64,000 nucleotides of DNA, from assembly GCA_965263105.1 (NCBI GenBank), contig CBDHGL010000003.1, forward strand, positions 682,001-746,000, in the 5' to 3' direction. Below, in pieces: positions 1 through 8,493 of the stretch. Position 1 is the first letter of the stretch. Each line of letters starts with the position of its first letter. Below the pieces are notes generated by a model. That model worked only from the letters and a program-made list of their open reading frames with translations. It ran no database searches and was not told the DNA's origin. The DNA is from JBCCTX01 sp965263105 (lineage in GTDB: Bacteria; Bacteroidota; Bacteroidia; J057). The translations under genes and the position numbers were made by a program.

Positions 1-420
1 GGCAAAAGAAAGCTCGGGAGTAGGTCTCAACTCATCGAAAAGATAGACCTTAATACCATTCGCTGAGAATACGTCAGCGGTTATCTGGCCAAAATACGGA
101 CTATTGTTTCGACTGTCATAGGCTACAGCTACCTTGATTTCCTGATCTGGAAACATTTTTAGGAGGTAATTGGAAAGACCTTGTGTAGCCATACCCAAGG
201 TGTATTTATTGACACGATTGGAACCAATTCCCATAATCCCTCGCAACCCACCGGTACCAAATTCAAGATTTTTATAAAAGGCATCGTTAAACTCGTCCAG
301 ATCTTCGCTTCCCAACATGCGAAATATTTCTGATTTGGCAGATTCATCAATGGAGCTTTTTAGCCATTTTTGAACGGTTTCTCGGATAGCAGGGTCAAGG
401 ATTATAGGTTCTATAGTCAT
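1..420 (-). CDS. Phosphoglucomutase/phosphomannomutase family, N-terminal part (runs off left edge)
   Basis: The reverse strand reads without interruption from an ATG at 420 to the window edge: 140 codons of an alpha-D-phosphohexomutase N-terminus. Near residues 54-60 the protein has the GTGGLRG signature of the family, followed by NRVNKYTLGMATQGL and a Rossmann-like strand KVAVAYDSRNNS, typical of the long PGM/PMM form in Bacteroidota. These enzymes interconvert hexose-1-phosphate and hexose-6-phosphate in the cytoplasm through a phosphoserine. The catalytic serine loop lies beyond the window, so substrate preference cannot be judged. It is divergent from recF, with about 120 bp between them. 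Family assignment is sure; PGM versus PMM is open. Confidence 0.9.
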   Translation of the reverse strand, partial: MTIEPIILDPAIRETVQKWLKSSIDESAKSEIFRMLGSEDLDEFNDAFYKNLEFGTGGLRGIMGIGSNRVNKYTLGMATQGLSNYLLKMFPDQEIKVAVAYDSRNNSPYFGQITADVFSANGIKVYLFDELRPTPELSFA

Positions 421-544
421 ATGTTTAGTGGTATATTTCTTGTGTACGAATCTACCATTTTCCCCAGAGTATCCATTCATATTTAAGATTCAATCTTCAA
501 AAATTCATCGTGACCTGTAAGAAAATCTATTGTATTTTGCACAG

Positions 545-1678
545 GTGTATTTCCAAAACTTATTTCTCACCCAATTTCGAAACTACAGTCATCTGGAGGT
601 GCAATTTTCTCCACATATAAATTGCTTGGTCGGAGTTAATGGAGCTGGGAAAACCAATGTGCTAGATGCCTTACATTGTTTATCTATTACTCGTAGTTTT
701 AGGTCTTCACAAGATAGGCATTTGGTTAAAGAGGGGGAAAGCTTCTTTTTCGTCGAAGGAGGGGTAATAGGAGATCTGGAAAAATTTGTAGTCCAGTGTA
801 ACTATATCCAAGGGAAGGGAAAAAAAATCTTGATCAACAAAACTCCTATTGAGAAAAATAGCGAGCACTTGGGGAGAATTCCCTTGGTAGCTATTTTGCC
901 AAACGATACACAGTTGATCAATGGGGCAGCTGCAGATAGAAGAAAATTTTTAGACCTCTTAATATCCCAGTATCACAAAGCCTATTTATACCATTTGATC
1001 CACTATGGCAAGGTCTTAAGTCAACGAAATGCTTTGTTAAAGCAGTTTCAAGAACTCCGCACCTTTGATCAAGAACAGCTTGATTTATGGGACCAACAGC
1101 TAATTCCCCATGGCCAGGTCATCGTTTCAGTCCGAAGGCAGTTTATAGAGGAGTTTCAACCCATTTTCAGTAGCTATTTTGCAAAAATTGTCGCAGAAGG
1201 GGAAGTCCCAGAGATTCACTATAAGACACAATTGGGAGATAATTCCCTGGAAAGTTGGCAGGAACTATTTCGTGATCGTCTGGAGAAGGATCTCTTCAAC
1301 GCCTATACTACTGCGGGTCCCCATAGGGATGACCTCCAATTTCATATCAATCAGCAAACAGTGAAAAATTTTGGCTCTCAAGGCCAGCAAAAAACCTTTG
1401 CGATTTCTTTGAAACTAGCTCAATATTCCCTGCTTGCCACCCAAACCCAATTAGATCCCATCTTGCTTTTGGATGATATTTTTGATAAGCTAGACCCCCA
1501 GCGCTTACAACGTATCGGGGAGATGGTCCAAGTAGAAATATCGGGGCAAGTTTTTATTACAGATACTTCCTATGAGCGATTGAGAGAAGTTTTTTCTACT
1601 GAATTAAGCGACAGAGAAGTGAAGTTTTTTGAAGTTAAAGAAGGAAATTTGTTAGCACTCAAAAATGAAGGACAATAA
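545..1678 (+). CDS. recF: RecF DNA repair and replication ATPase
   Basis: SMC-like ABC ATPase that loads RecA at gaps in single-stranded DNA in the RecFOR pathway. Walker A is GVNGAGKT (about residues 30-37); Walker B with the D-loop is LLLDDIFDKLD near the C-terminus; the N-terminal FRNY motif is typical. An upstream in-frame TTG exists at 530, but a GTG at 545 gives the normal family N-terminus (V-Y-F-Q-N-L...FRNY) and 377 aa. The TTG lies against a promoter-like TATTTTG (533-539). The 3' end overlaps the next gene by 14 nt, so the two are probably translationally coupled. Genes left and right are unrelated housekeeping genes; dnaA and dnaN are not in view. Confidence 0.93.
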   Translation: MYFQNLFLTQFRNYSHLEVQFSPHINCLVGVNGAGKTNVLDALHCLSITRSFRSSQDRHLVKEGESFFFVEGGVIGDLEKFVVQCNYIQGKGKKILINKTPIEKNSEHLGRIPLVAILPNDTQLINGAAADRRKFLDLLISQYHKAYLYHLIHYGKVLSQRNALLKQFQELRTFDQEQLDLWDQQLIPHGQVIVSVRRQFIEEFQPIFSSYFAKIVAEGEVPEIHYKTQLGDNSLESWQELFRDRLEKDLFNAYTTAGPHRDDLQFHINQQTVKNFGSQGQQKTFAISLKLAQYSLLATQTQLDPILLLDDIFDKLDPQRLQRIGEMVQVEISGQVFITDTSYERLREVFSTELSDREVKFFEVKEGNLLALKNEGQ

Positions 1679-1955
1679 ATACATGAGTTTGGGAGAGGCT
1701 ATTTCTCTTTTTCTAGAGAAAAATGGTCTAGCTCAAGAGGTTCAGATTCAACAGCTTAGGCAGGATTGGGGATCTATCATGGGGCAAGCTGTAGCAAGTC
1801 ATACCGAAAAAATATGGTTTGATAGGGGCACCTTATATGTAAAAATATCGTCATCTATATGGAGACATGAGCTAACGATGGCCAAGAAGGAAATTTGTAC
1901 CGTGGTCAACCGGGCAATTGGAAAGGAGTTGGTCCAAGAAGTAAAAATATGTTAA
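1665..1955 (+). CDS. DUF721 (DciA-like) small protein
   Basis: A 96-aa protein of the DUF721 family, whose best-studied member, DciA, helps load the replicative helicase in bacteria that lack DnaC. The usual core is visible: an N-terminal helix ending in W-G-x-I-M-G-x-x-V-A-x-H-T, a strand G-T-L-Y-V-K-I-S-S, then W-R-H-E-L-T-M-A-K. The ATG at 1665 lies inside the recF 3' end (14-nt overlap). The recF-DUF721 pairing fits a replication or repair role. Helicase loading in this lineage is inference from the family. Confidence 0.85.
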   Translation: MKDNKYMSLGEAISLFLEKNGLAQEVQIQQLRQDWGSIMGQAVASHTEKIWFDRGTLYVKISSSIWRHELTMAKKEICTVVNRAIGKELVQEVKIC

Positions 1956-1962
1956 TAAAAAG

Positions 1963-1984
1963 GGGTCGTCCTTGCGAACGACCC
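1963..1984 (+). terminator. Stem-loop after DUF721, possible terminator
   Basis: A 7-bp stem GGGTCGT/ACGACCC with an 8-nt loop, starting 8 nt after the DUF721 stop. No T-run follows, so it may end or process the recF transcript rather than act as a classical intrinsic terminator. The rest of the 197-bp gap before glnS is AT-rich and shows no further clear element. Confidence 0.4.
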
Positions 1985-2152
1985 AAACAGCCATGAAAAC
2001 GCCCTAAAATCTTTATATACTAAAACAAAGTATAATCTTATTATATATTCCTGGCATATAGTTACAAATATATTTTGACTTTTCAAAGAATAATTGATTT
2101 TTCAAGGAATTAGTAGATAAATTTAAGCCTTTAATCGTTTATTGATTTAGTT

Positions 2153-3838
2153 ATGGTTGAGACCCCCAGTGCACTCAATTTTATTGAGCAAATTATCGTG
2201 AATGACCTAGCGGAGGAAGCTTCAATTTCTATCCATACTAGATTTCCCCCGGAGCCCAATGGCTTTTTGCATATAGGACATGCCAAGTCCATTGTATTAA
2301 ACTTTGAATTGGCCAAAAAATATGGGGGAAAAACCAATTTGCGTTTTGACGATACCAATCCGGCAAAGGAAGACAATACCTATGTAGAAGCTATCAAAAA
2401 GGATGTGCAATGGTTGGGCTATGATTGGGAAGATCGGGAGTTTTACGCTTCAGACTACTTTGAGCATCTATACGATTTTGCTGTATTGCTTATAAAAGAT
2501 GGGAAAGCTTATGTAGACCAATCTTCTCCAGAAGAAATTCGGAGGATGAGAGGGGTTCCGACTGAACCCGGGGAAGAAAGCCCCTATAGGGATCGACCCA
2601 TTAAGGAGAACCTGGACCTATTTCGCCGGATGCGTCAGGGAGAGTTTGAAGAAGGTACCTGTGTGCTGAGGGCCAAGATTGATATGACTTCTCCCAATAT
2701 GCACCTACGTGATCCCATTATGTACCGCATTGTCGATGCCCCCCATCATAAGACAGGAACAGAGTGGAAAATATATCCTATGTATGATTGGGCTCATGGC
2801 CAAAGTGATGCCATAGAAGGGATTTCCTATTCTCTGTGTACCCTGGAGTTTGAGGTCCATCGACCCTTATACAATTGGTACCTGGATCAGCTCCCTAAAT
2901 TTTCCCCCAGACCTCGTCAAATAGAATTTGCCCGACTCAACCTCACCTATACCTTGATGAGCAAGCGTAAACTCTTGGAATTGGTAGAACTCGGGTATGT
3001 ATCCGGATGGGATGATCCTCGTATGCCAACTATCTCCGGCCTAAGGAGGAGAGGTTATACTCCGCTTTCTATTAGAAATTTTGCCCAAAGGGTAGGAATC
3101 GCTAAGCGAGAGAATATGATAGATCTCGGACTTTTGGAGCATAGCGTTCGGGAGGATTTGAATAAAACGGCCTCCAGGGTTATGGCAGTTCTAAATCCCC
3201 TAAAAGTGACTATAAGTAACTATCCCCAAGACCAGGTGGAGGAAATGGAAATAGTCAATAATCCCGAAGACGAGTCGCAAGGAACTCGTAAAGTTCCGTT
3301 CTCAAGGGAAATGTATATTGAACGAGAAGATTTTATGGAAGATCCTCCCAAAAAGTTTTTTCGTTTGGGACCAGGTAGGAAGGTGCGGTTAAAAAGTGCC
3401 TACATCATTCAATGCGATGAAGTAATAAAAAACCCCCAAACAGGAGAGATTGAAGAATTAATTTGTTCATATTTCCCTGATTCCAGGAGTGGTAATGACA
3501 CCAGTGGAATTAAAGTAAAGGGAACGCTTCATTGGGTCTCTAAGGCGCATGCCCTGGATGCGGAAGTAAGGTTATACGATCGCTTATTTAAGGTCGAAGA
3601 CCCCGCAAACGAAAAGGATGCGGATTACCAGGAATTACTCAATCCTGATTCTCTCAAAGTTATTCCGCAAGCCAAAATTGAGCCCTATTTGAAAAATGTC
3701 AAACCTCAGGACCGCTTTCAGTTTATGCGGAAAGGCTATTATTGTGTAGACCTGGATTCAAGCCCCCAGCATCTCGTATTCAATAGGACCGTTACCTTAA
3801 GAGATAGTTGGGCCAAACTTAAGAAAAAGACCACCTGA
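2153..3838 (+). CDS. glnS: Glutaminyl-tRNA synthetase
   Basis: Class I synthetase charging tRNA-Gln with glutamine in the cytoplasm; 561 aa is the normal length. The N-terminus carries PPEPNGFLHIGHAK (HIGH at residues 40-43); the second ATP-binding signature is LMSKRK at about residue 267-272; an anticodon-binding beta-barrel fills the C-terminal 200 residues. The motif E-W-K-I-Y-P-M-Y-D-W-A-H-G in the middle is typical of GlnRS and separates it from GluRS. The start ATG follows an AT-rich leader without a Shine-Dalgarno. A GlnRS suggests that direct glutaminylation is used rather than GatCAB for tRNA-Gln. Confidence 0.97.
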   Translation: MVETPSALNFIEQIIVNDLAEEASISIHTRFPPEPNGFLHIGHAKSIVLNFELAKKYGGKTNLRFDDTNPAKEDNTYVEAIKKDVQWLGYDWEDREFYASDYFEHLYDFAVLLIKDGKAYVDQSSPEEIRRMRGVPTEPGEESPYRDRPIKENLDLFRRMRQGEFEEGTCVLRAKIDMTSPNMHLRDPIMYRIVDAPHHKTGTEWKIYPMYDWAHGQSDAIEGISYSLCTLEFEVHRPLYNWYLDQLPKFSPRPRQIEFARLNLTYTLMSKRKLLELVELGYVSGWDDPRMPTISGLRRRGYTPLSIRNFAQRVGIAKRENMIDLGLLEHSVREDLNKTASRVMAVLNPLKVTISNYPQDQVEEMEIVNNPEDESQGTRKVPFSREMYIEREDFMEDPPKKFFRLGPGRKVRLKSAYIIQCDEVIKNPQTGEIEELICSYFPDSRSGNDTSGIKVKGTLHWVSKAHALDAEVRLYDRLFKVEDPANEKDADYQELLNPDSLKVIPQAKIEPYLKNVKPQDRFQFMRKGYYCVDLDSSPQHLVFNRTVTLRDSWAKLKKKTT

Positions 3839-3964
3839 TTCATCGGCTGTTGGTTTTCTTTACCCTTCTTTTGGTATTTCGCAATATATTTGTGGAATCG
3901 ATAGTTTGTATGAATAGGAATTTCTTGATTCTCACTTATTCGTATTGTAAATCATGACGCCTGG

Positions 3965-4696
3965 ATGAGTAAACTTCTCACATGTGAACCGGCCTATTTA
4001 GGAGCTGGTTTTGGAGCCATTTCCATCTTTGTCATTTTGAGTATTATCTCCCAGAAAATGGATATACCGGGCTCCCTGGTAGGAGGTCTTATTGCTAGTT
4101 GTTTGTTTCTGGGAGGGGGCTTCCCTATGCTAGGGGTTCTCGGTCTATTCTTTTTGTTGGGGGTAGGGGCTACAGAGTGGAAAAAGCGGGAGAAACAAGA
4201 AGCGGGTTTAGCTCAGGAGAATGAAGGCAAGCGGAGCGTTAGGCACGCCATCGCTAATGGGGGAATAGGAGCTATATATGCTTTAGTGGCTATTTTCGTG
4301 GATAATAACCTTATGCTATTAGCCATGGTGGCAGGGAGTTTTGCCTCTGCAACTGCTGATACCTTGGCGTCTGAGCTGGGGAATATTTATGGAAGAAGTT
4401 ATGTTAATATCCTCACTTTTCGACAAGATGTGAAAGGCAAGGATGGAGTAGTCAGCAAAGAAGGTACTTTAATGGGAGCAATTGGCAGTCTGTTAATCGC
4501 TTCTTTTTTCGGATGGGTATATCAGGCATGGGAATTTGTCCCCTTAATCGCCATAGCAGGATGCCTGGGAAATGTAGTGGATTCTATATTGGGAGCTACC
4601 CTGCAGCAGCAGGGAATTCTGACTAACGACAAGGTCAATTTTTTAAGTACTTGGGTTGCTGCCTGTATCGTATTACTCCTTACCTACCTGATTTAG
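3965..4696 (+). CDS. DUF92 (TIGR00297) integral membrane protein
   Basis: A 243-aa polytopic protein with about six hydrophobic segments. The DUF92 signatures are present: S-A-T-A-D-T-L-A-S-E-L-G near residue 127-138 and G-K-D-G-V-V-S-K-E-G-T-L-M-G-A-I-G-S further on, then V-D-S-I-L-G-A-T-L-Q. Plant relatives (VTE6) act as phytyl-phosphate kinases; the bacterial role is not established, so a lipid or prenyl phosphate function is only an analogy. The gene is alone, and its last 17 nt overlap the convergent PorP/SprF gene. Confidence 0.85.
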   Translation: MSKLLTCEPAYLGAGFGAISIFVILSIISQKMDIPGSLVGGLIASCLFLGGGFPMLGVLGLFFLLGVGATEWKKREKQEAGLAQENEGKRSVRHAIANGGIGAIYALVAIFVDNNLMLLAMVAGSFASATADTLASELGNIYGRSYVNILTFRQDVKGKDGVVSKEGTLMGAIGSLLIASFFGWVYQAWEFVPLIAIAGCLGNVVDSILGATLQQQGILTNDKVNFLSTWVAACIVLLLTYLI

Positions 4697-5579
4697 GCAA
4701 GTCAATGCCTAACATCAACTCATTGGAAATACCATAAACCAGATTCGAACGGCCATTTATTCCTGCAGGAAACTCCGCTATATACAAGATGCGAATTCTG
4801 TTGGGGGTTCGGAAGCCAACCATGGCCGAACCCCTGAACCCCGAACGGTACCCCAGTCCAAACATCACTCGCCCTTCTACAAAATGAAATTTTAAGTTTC
4901 CTTCTACTTGAATAGGGATATTTGTAGCCCGTTTTATCAGTACAACCGGTTCAACCTGAACATTTTTCCCCTGAAATTTATATCCGCCTATCAGGTAAAT
5001 ATTTTGGTAAAGACGGGAGACAATTTCAGTCTCGATACTTCCTGTAAGGGAGCTGCGAACTAGGTTGGGAGAAGTGATCCCGACATAAAAGTTCTTCTCT
5101 TCATAATGAACGCCAAAAACCAAATCTCCGAATGAGAATCGATCACTGTAGGCTTGGAGGGCTGCATCCTCTCTGTCGGGAAAATACACTCGTTCAAGGT
5201 TAGGGCGAAAACTGGTAAAAGAAAATCCTGCCCCAATCGAAAACTGCTGGGAGTCCTTAGCCATGGGAATGTGGAAGGCATAAGAAAATTGAATACGTTG
5301 GGTGCGATTAACGCCCAGATCATCCCGAACGAATGACATTCCTGCTCCATTTTTCTCATCAAAAGCGCCATTAAGGCTGGCAGAAATGGTCCTTGGAGAA
5401 CCCGGGAAATTGGTCCACTGGGTACGGTAACTCCCGCGAACTTCCACATACTCAGTAGCTCCAGCTAAGGCTGGCTGTAGAAGAAATAGGTTGCTACTAA
5501 ATTGAGCAAAGATGGGTTCTTGTTGTCCACGCAGACCCAGAGAAGCAGCAAGAAAAAATAGGAAGATATATTTTTTCAT
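4680..5579 (-). CDS. PorP/SprF-family type IX secretion outer membrane protein
   Basis: A 299-aa protein with an N-terminal signal peptide (MKKYIFLFFLAASLGLRGQ), then the family opening Q-Q-E-P-I-F-A-Q-F-S-S-N-L-F-L-L-Q-P-A-L-A-G and a predicted beta-barrel of about 14 strands. PorP/SprF proteins sit in the outer membrane and are needed for surface attachment of type-B T9SS substrates. Its ATG overlaps the stop of the upstream SprB-repeat gene (ATGA, 4 nt), the usual substrate-plus-SprF pair. It is therefore likely dedicated to anchoring that adhesin. Family call is firm; the one-to-one partnership is inference from linkage. Confidence 0.93.
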   Translation of the reverse strand: MKKYIFLFFLAASLGLRGQQEPIFAQFSSNLFLLQPALAGATEYVEVRGSYRTQWTNFPGSPRTISASLNGAFDEKNGAGMSFVRDDLGVNRTQRIQFSYAFHIPMAKDSQQFSIGAGFSFTSFRPNLERVYFPDREDAALQAYSDRFSFGDLVFGVHYEEKNFYVGITSPNLVRSSLTGSIETEIVSRLYQNIYLIGGYKFQGKNVQVEPVVLIKRATNIPIQVEGNLKFHFVEGRVMFGLGYRSGFRGSAMVGFRTPNRIRILYIAEFPAGINGRSNLVYGISNELMLGIDLPKSGR

Positions 5580-8482
5580 CGGATCAGCGTTAATGTCCCT
5601 TTGAATACCCGAGTAGAGGATTGGGACTGGATTAAAAAGAAGTAGGATCCAGGAGGAAGGGGCTTTCCATTAACCTCTCCAGTCCAACTGTTGTTGTAGT
5701 TGGAAAATTGTATGAGTGTTTGTCCCCATCTACCGATGATGCTTACGGTATTATTTTCAAAATCTTCTATACAAGGGATGCGCCACATATCATTCACCCC
5801 ATCCCCATTAGGGGTGAACCCAATATGAATGGGGGGGCAAGGCTCACCCGTTCCCATTATTTCAAAAATTTCCAATACAGAACAGGAAGCCGCATCCGTG
5901 ACTTCTAGGACATAGTCTCCGGCTTCAAGATTGTTCACTGCTTCTGTGCTATCCAATTCAGAATGGCTCCAGCTATACCGATACGGGGGCGTCCCACCAG
6001 AGACTGCTGCTCGGGCAGAACCCGTTCCGTTACCTGGATCATCGCTTATTAGTAGTTCCACCTGTAGGCTATCTGCTAAGCCCACCTCAATTGTATCTCT
6101 GATCGAACAACCTAAACTATCTAACAACTCTATAGAATAAAATCCGGAACTTAGTCCACTAATTTCCTGAGTACGCTGTCCATTAGACCAGTTATAGGTA
6201 TAAGGGGCCACTCCATTTGCTGGATTTACCTGAATAGAGCCATTCTGGATGCCTTCGCAGCCTTCATTGACAACGGAGTAGGTAGCAAATAAGGCTTCAC
6301 CTACCTCCAATCTTACTGAATCGCTTTGGGTACATTTATTTTGATCCTCGAGGGTTACCTTATACAAACCAGGACCCAAGTTTGTCCGTATGGCATCTTG
6401 GTTTCCATCCGACCATAGGAAAGAGTACGCTGGAGTACCACCAGAAGGACGAACAAGAATTTGCCCACTTTGTTGCTCATCGCAGGGAGGTTGAATAACG
6501 TCAAAAGATAGGTCAATGGCGGGAGGGCTTTGGATGTCAATACTGACACGCACCTCTGTATCCTCAGCATCTTGTATGGATACCTCATAATTTCCCGGTC
6601 CCAGCCCGGTTAGGGTATCTTGACCTGAAAATTCGGGTAAATTAGCCCATTCTATGCGGAATGGAGGTACACCTCCAATTGGTCTTACAGCTAATTCTGC
6701 GTCATCAGCCCCAAAGCAACTAATGGCCTGACCTGAGAAATCGCTTATGATTGACAAACGAGCAGTGAAAGTTCCTGGACTTCTTACGAGGATGTCTGTG
6801 CTATCTATACAGGAGTTGCCATCAATGACGGTGACTGTATAAATCCCTGCTCCTAGACCAGAAGCAACCTGGCTATTTTGAACAGGGTCTGTATTCCAAC
6901 GAAAGGTATATGGAGGAGTTCCACCCTCCACATTAGCAATCACCTGTCCGTCCTCAGCATCTGGAGCACTTATATCCTCTCCATTATAGTCAGAGATCAC
7001 CTCCGCCGTTATGTCCAAGCTTTCTGGTTCTTGCAAGGTTACGGAATCCAAGGCGACGCATCCAAAGGCATCTCCAACGAATACGACATATTGTCGGGGC
7101 CCAAGGTCACGGATGGTATCTGTATTCATTCCATTCGACCAAAGGTAATTATAGGGGGAGGTACCTCCTGTGGCCTCAACCCTTAGCCGACCATCTTCAG
7201 CACCATTACAGCTTATGGCTTGGCCGTTAAAATCAGAATCCACCAAAATATTTGCCTGGAGCTTTTGCGGTTCTAGGACTGTGACCGTATCGAGTGCCAA
7301 ACATTGATTTTGGTCCCTTACCTCAATTGTATATGTACCTGCTCCTACATTATTTAAGCTGGCATTAGTCTCTCCATTACTCCAAGAATAGGTATATGGG
7401 GAAAGTCCCTGGATTACATTGACTTGAATATTTGCATCTTGTGCTCCTTCACAACTTACCCCCATATCGTAAGGGCTGGTAATTTCCGTATCAATAGCCA
7501 AGACATTTACAGTTACCCTTATGGTGTTATTACTCAAAACAAAGCATGGAGTAGCATTCCACTCACTGATATGGGAGCCCAAAGGGGCATCCAACTGACC
7601 TACATATTTCACCCCCCGAACCTTATAAGAACCGGGCATGAAGGTATTGAAATCTAAAAACCCTTCATCTGTCAGTTGTAATAGGCTATCTTGTTCGTCT
7701 GTAATTGTATAAATCCAATTAACACCTCCCTGCTCAGGTTCCAACTCTGGAAGAAACAGGCTGTCCGCTTGTTGATCGCTACAAACGAGGGTATTTCCGG
7801 AAACGTTGATATCAAAGGACTCGATCCCGCAGTTTGTACTGGAATTTGAGATAATTATTCCATCAACTCCCAAATCTCCAGTAGAGTTTCCTGAAAATCC
7901 TTCAAATTTTACCCGAAATCCCGAAGTATAGAAACTATCTGCCATTGGGAGTCGAATCAACTCCCAACTAGAAAAATTTCGAGAGTTATCCTCAAATTGC
8001 TGCGTCCAGGTCCGCCCACTGTCGGGACTAAAGGATACTCGAATTCCATCCTCATCAATTTCAATCAGAGATCCATTAATGTAACAAAAATCCAGAATCA
8101 GGCTATCAGTAGGGGGTATCGTTGAGAGATCAATCAATGGAGACTCCATCGTCAGGACCTGACCAAATTGGAGTTGAGTGGTATTGCAGCGCGCATAGTT
8201 ACCGGAATTATCGCAATCAAGGGTATCTGGCAAGCCAATGGTAACAAATTGGTCTTGCCTATTCCAAAAGCAAAAAGCAGTGGGTAAGCAGTCAGAAGTA
8301 GTACTGCATTCCCAGCCGAGGGGACAAGGTGGCGTAGATTCCCAGTTTTCGAAAGTCTCTTCGAAAATAATCCCTTGTGAAAACACAAACCCCTGAGCAA
8401 GAAAAATCCCTAGAGCAAACACCAAAAGGCCTCTCATTCGTAATCCCATTCTAAGGTGATATAGATTTCTACGCTGAAACAA
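5576..8482 (-). CDS. SprB-repeat surface protein with T9SS type-B (gliding motility) C-terminal domain
   Basis: A 968-aa secreted protein. After an N-terminal signal peptide (the true start may be one of the Met codons at residue 12 or 16) comes a roughly 200-residue Cys-containing jelly-roll-like domain. From about residue 330 to 860 I count seven tandem SprB-type repeats of about 75-80 aa, each with the pattern G-G-x-x-P-Y-x-Y-x-W-S-N-G ... L-G-x-G-x-Y-x-V. The C-terminus (C-P-P-I-H-I-G-F-T-P-N-G-D-G-V-N-D onward) is the gliding-motility-associated type-B sorting domain. It is expected to be exported by T9SS and held at the cell surface by the adjacent PorP/SprF protein. It could serve in gliding or adhesion; its ligand is unknown. 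Confidence 0.93.
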   Translation of the reverse strand: MFQRRNLYHLRMGLRMRGLLVFALGIFLAQGFVFSQGIIFEETFENWESTPPCPLGWECSTTSDCLPTAFCFWNRQDQFVTIGLPDTLDCDNSGNYARCNTTQLQFGQVLTMESPLIDLSTIPPTDSLILDFCYINGSLIEIDEDGIRVSFSPDSGRTWTQQFEDNSRNFSSWELIRLPMADSFYTSGFRVKFEGFSGNSTGDLGVDGIIISNSSTNCGIESFDINVSGNTLVCSDQQADSLFLPELEPEQGGVNWIYTITDEQDSLLQLTDEGFLDFNTFMPGSYKVRGVKYVGQLDAPLGSHISEWNATPCFVLSNNTIRVTVNVLAIDTEITSPYDMGVSCEGAQDANIQVNVIQGLSPYTYSWSNGETNASLNNVGAGTYTIEVRDQNQCLALDTVTVLEPQKLQANILVDSDFNGQAISCNGAEDGRLRVEATGGTSPYNYLWSNGMNTDTIRDLGPRQYVVFVGDAFGCVALDSVTLQEPESLDITAEVISDYNGEDISAPDAEDGQVIANVEGGTPPYTFRWNTDPVQNSQVASGLGAGIYTVTVIDGNSCIDSTDILVRSPGTFTARLSIISDFSGQAISCFGADDAELAVRPIGGVPPFRIEWANLPEFSGQDTLTGLGPGNYEVSIQDAEDTEVRVSIDIQSPPAIDLSFDVIQPPCDEQQSGQILVRPSGGTPAYSFLWSDGNQDAIRTNLGPGLYKVTLEDQNKCTQSDSVRLEVGEALFATYSVVNEGCEGIQNGSIQVNPANGVAPYTYNWSNGQRTQEISGLSSGFYSIELLDSLGCSIRDTIEVGLADSLQVELLISDDPGNGTGSARAAVSGGTPPYRYSWSHSELDSTEAVNNLEAGDYVLEVTDAASCSVLEIFEIMGTGEPCPPIHIGFTPNGDGVNDMWRIPCIEDFENNTVSIIGRWGQTLIQFSNYNNSWTGEVNGKPLPPGSYFFLIQSQSSTRVFKGTLTLIR

Positions 8483-8493
8483 GGTGCTTTATT

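Noticed and set aside
5931..7186. Plus-strand frames within the SprB-repeat gene
   Set aside because: They are shadows of the repetitive minus-strand coding sequence.
5576..8482. Nucleotide-level tandem repeat or recombination hot spot in the adhesin gene
   Set aside because: The protein repeats are diverged, and I see no long identical DNA repeats.
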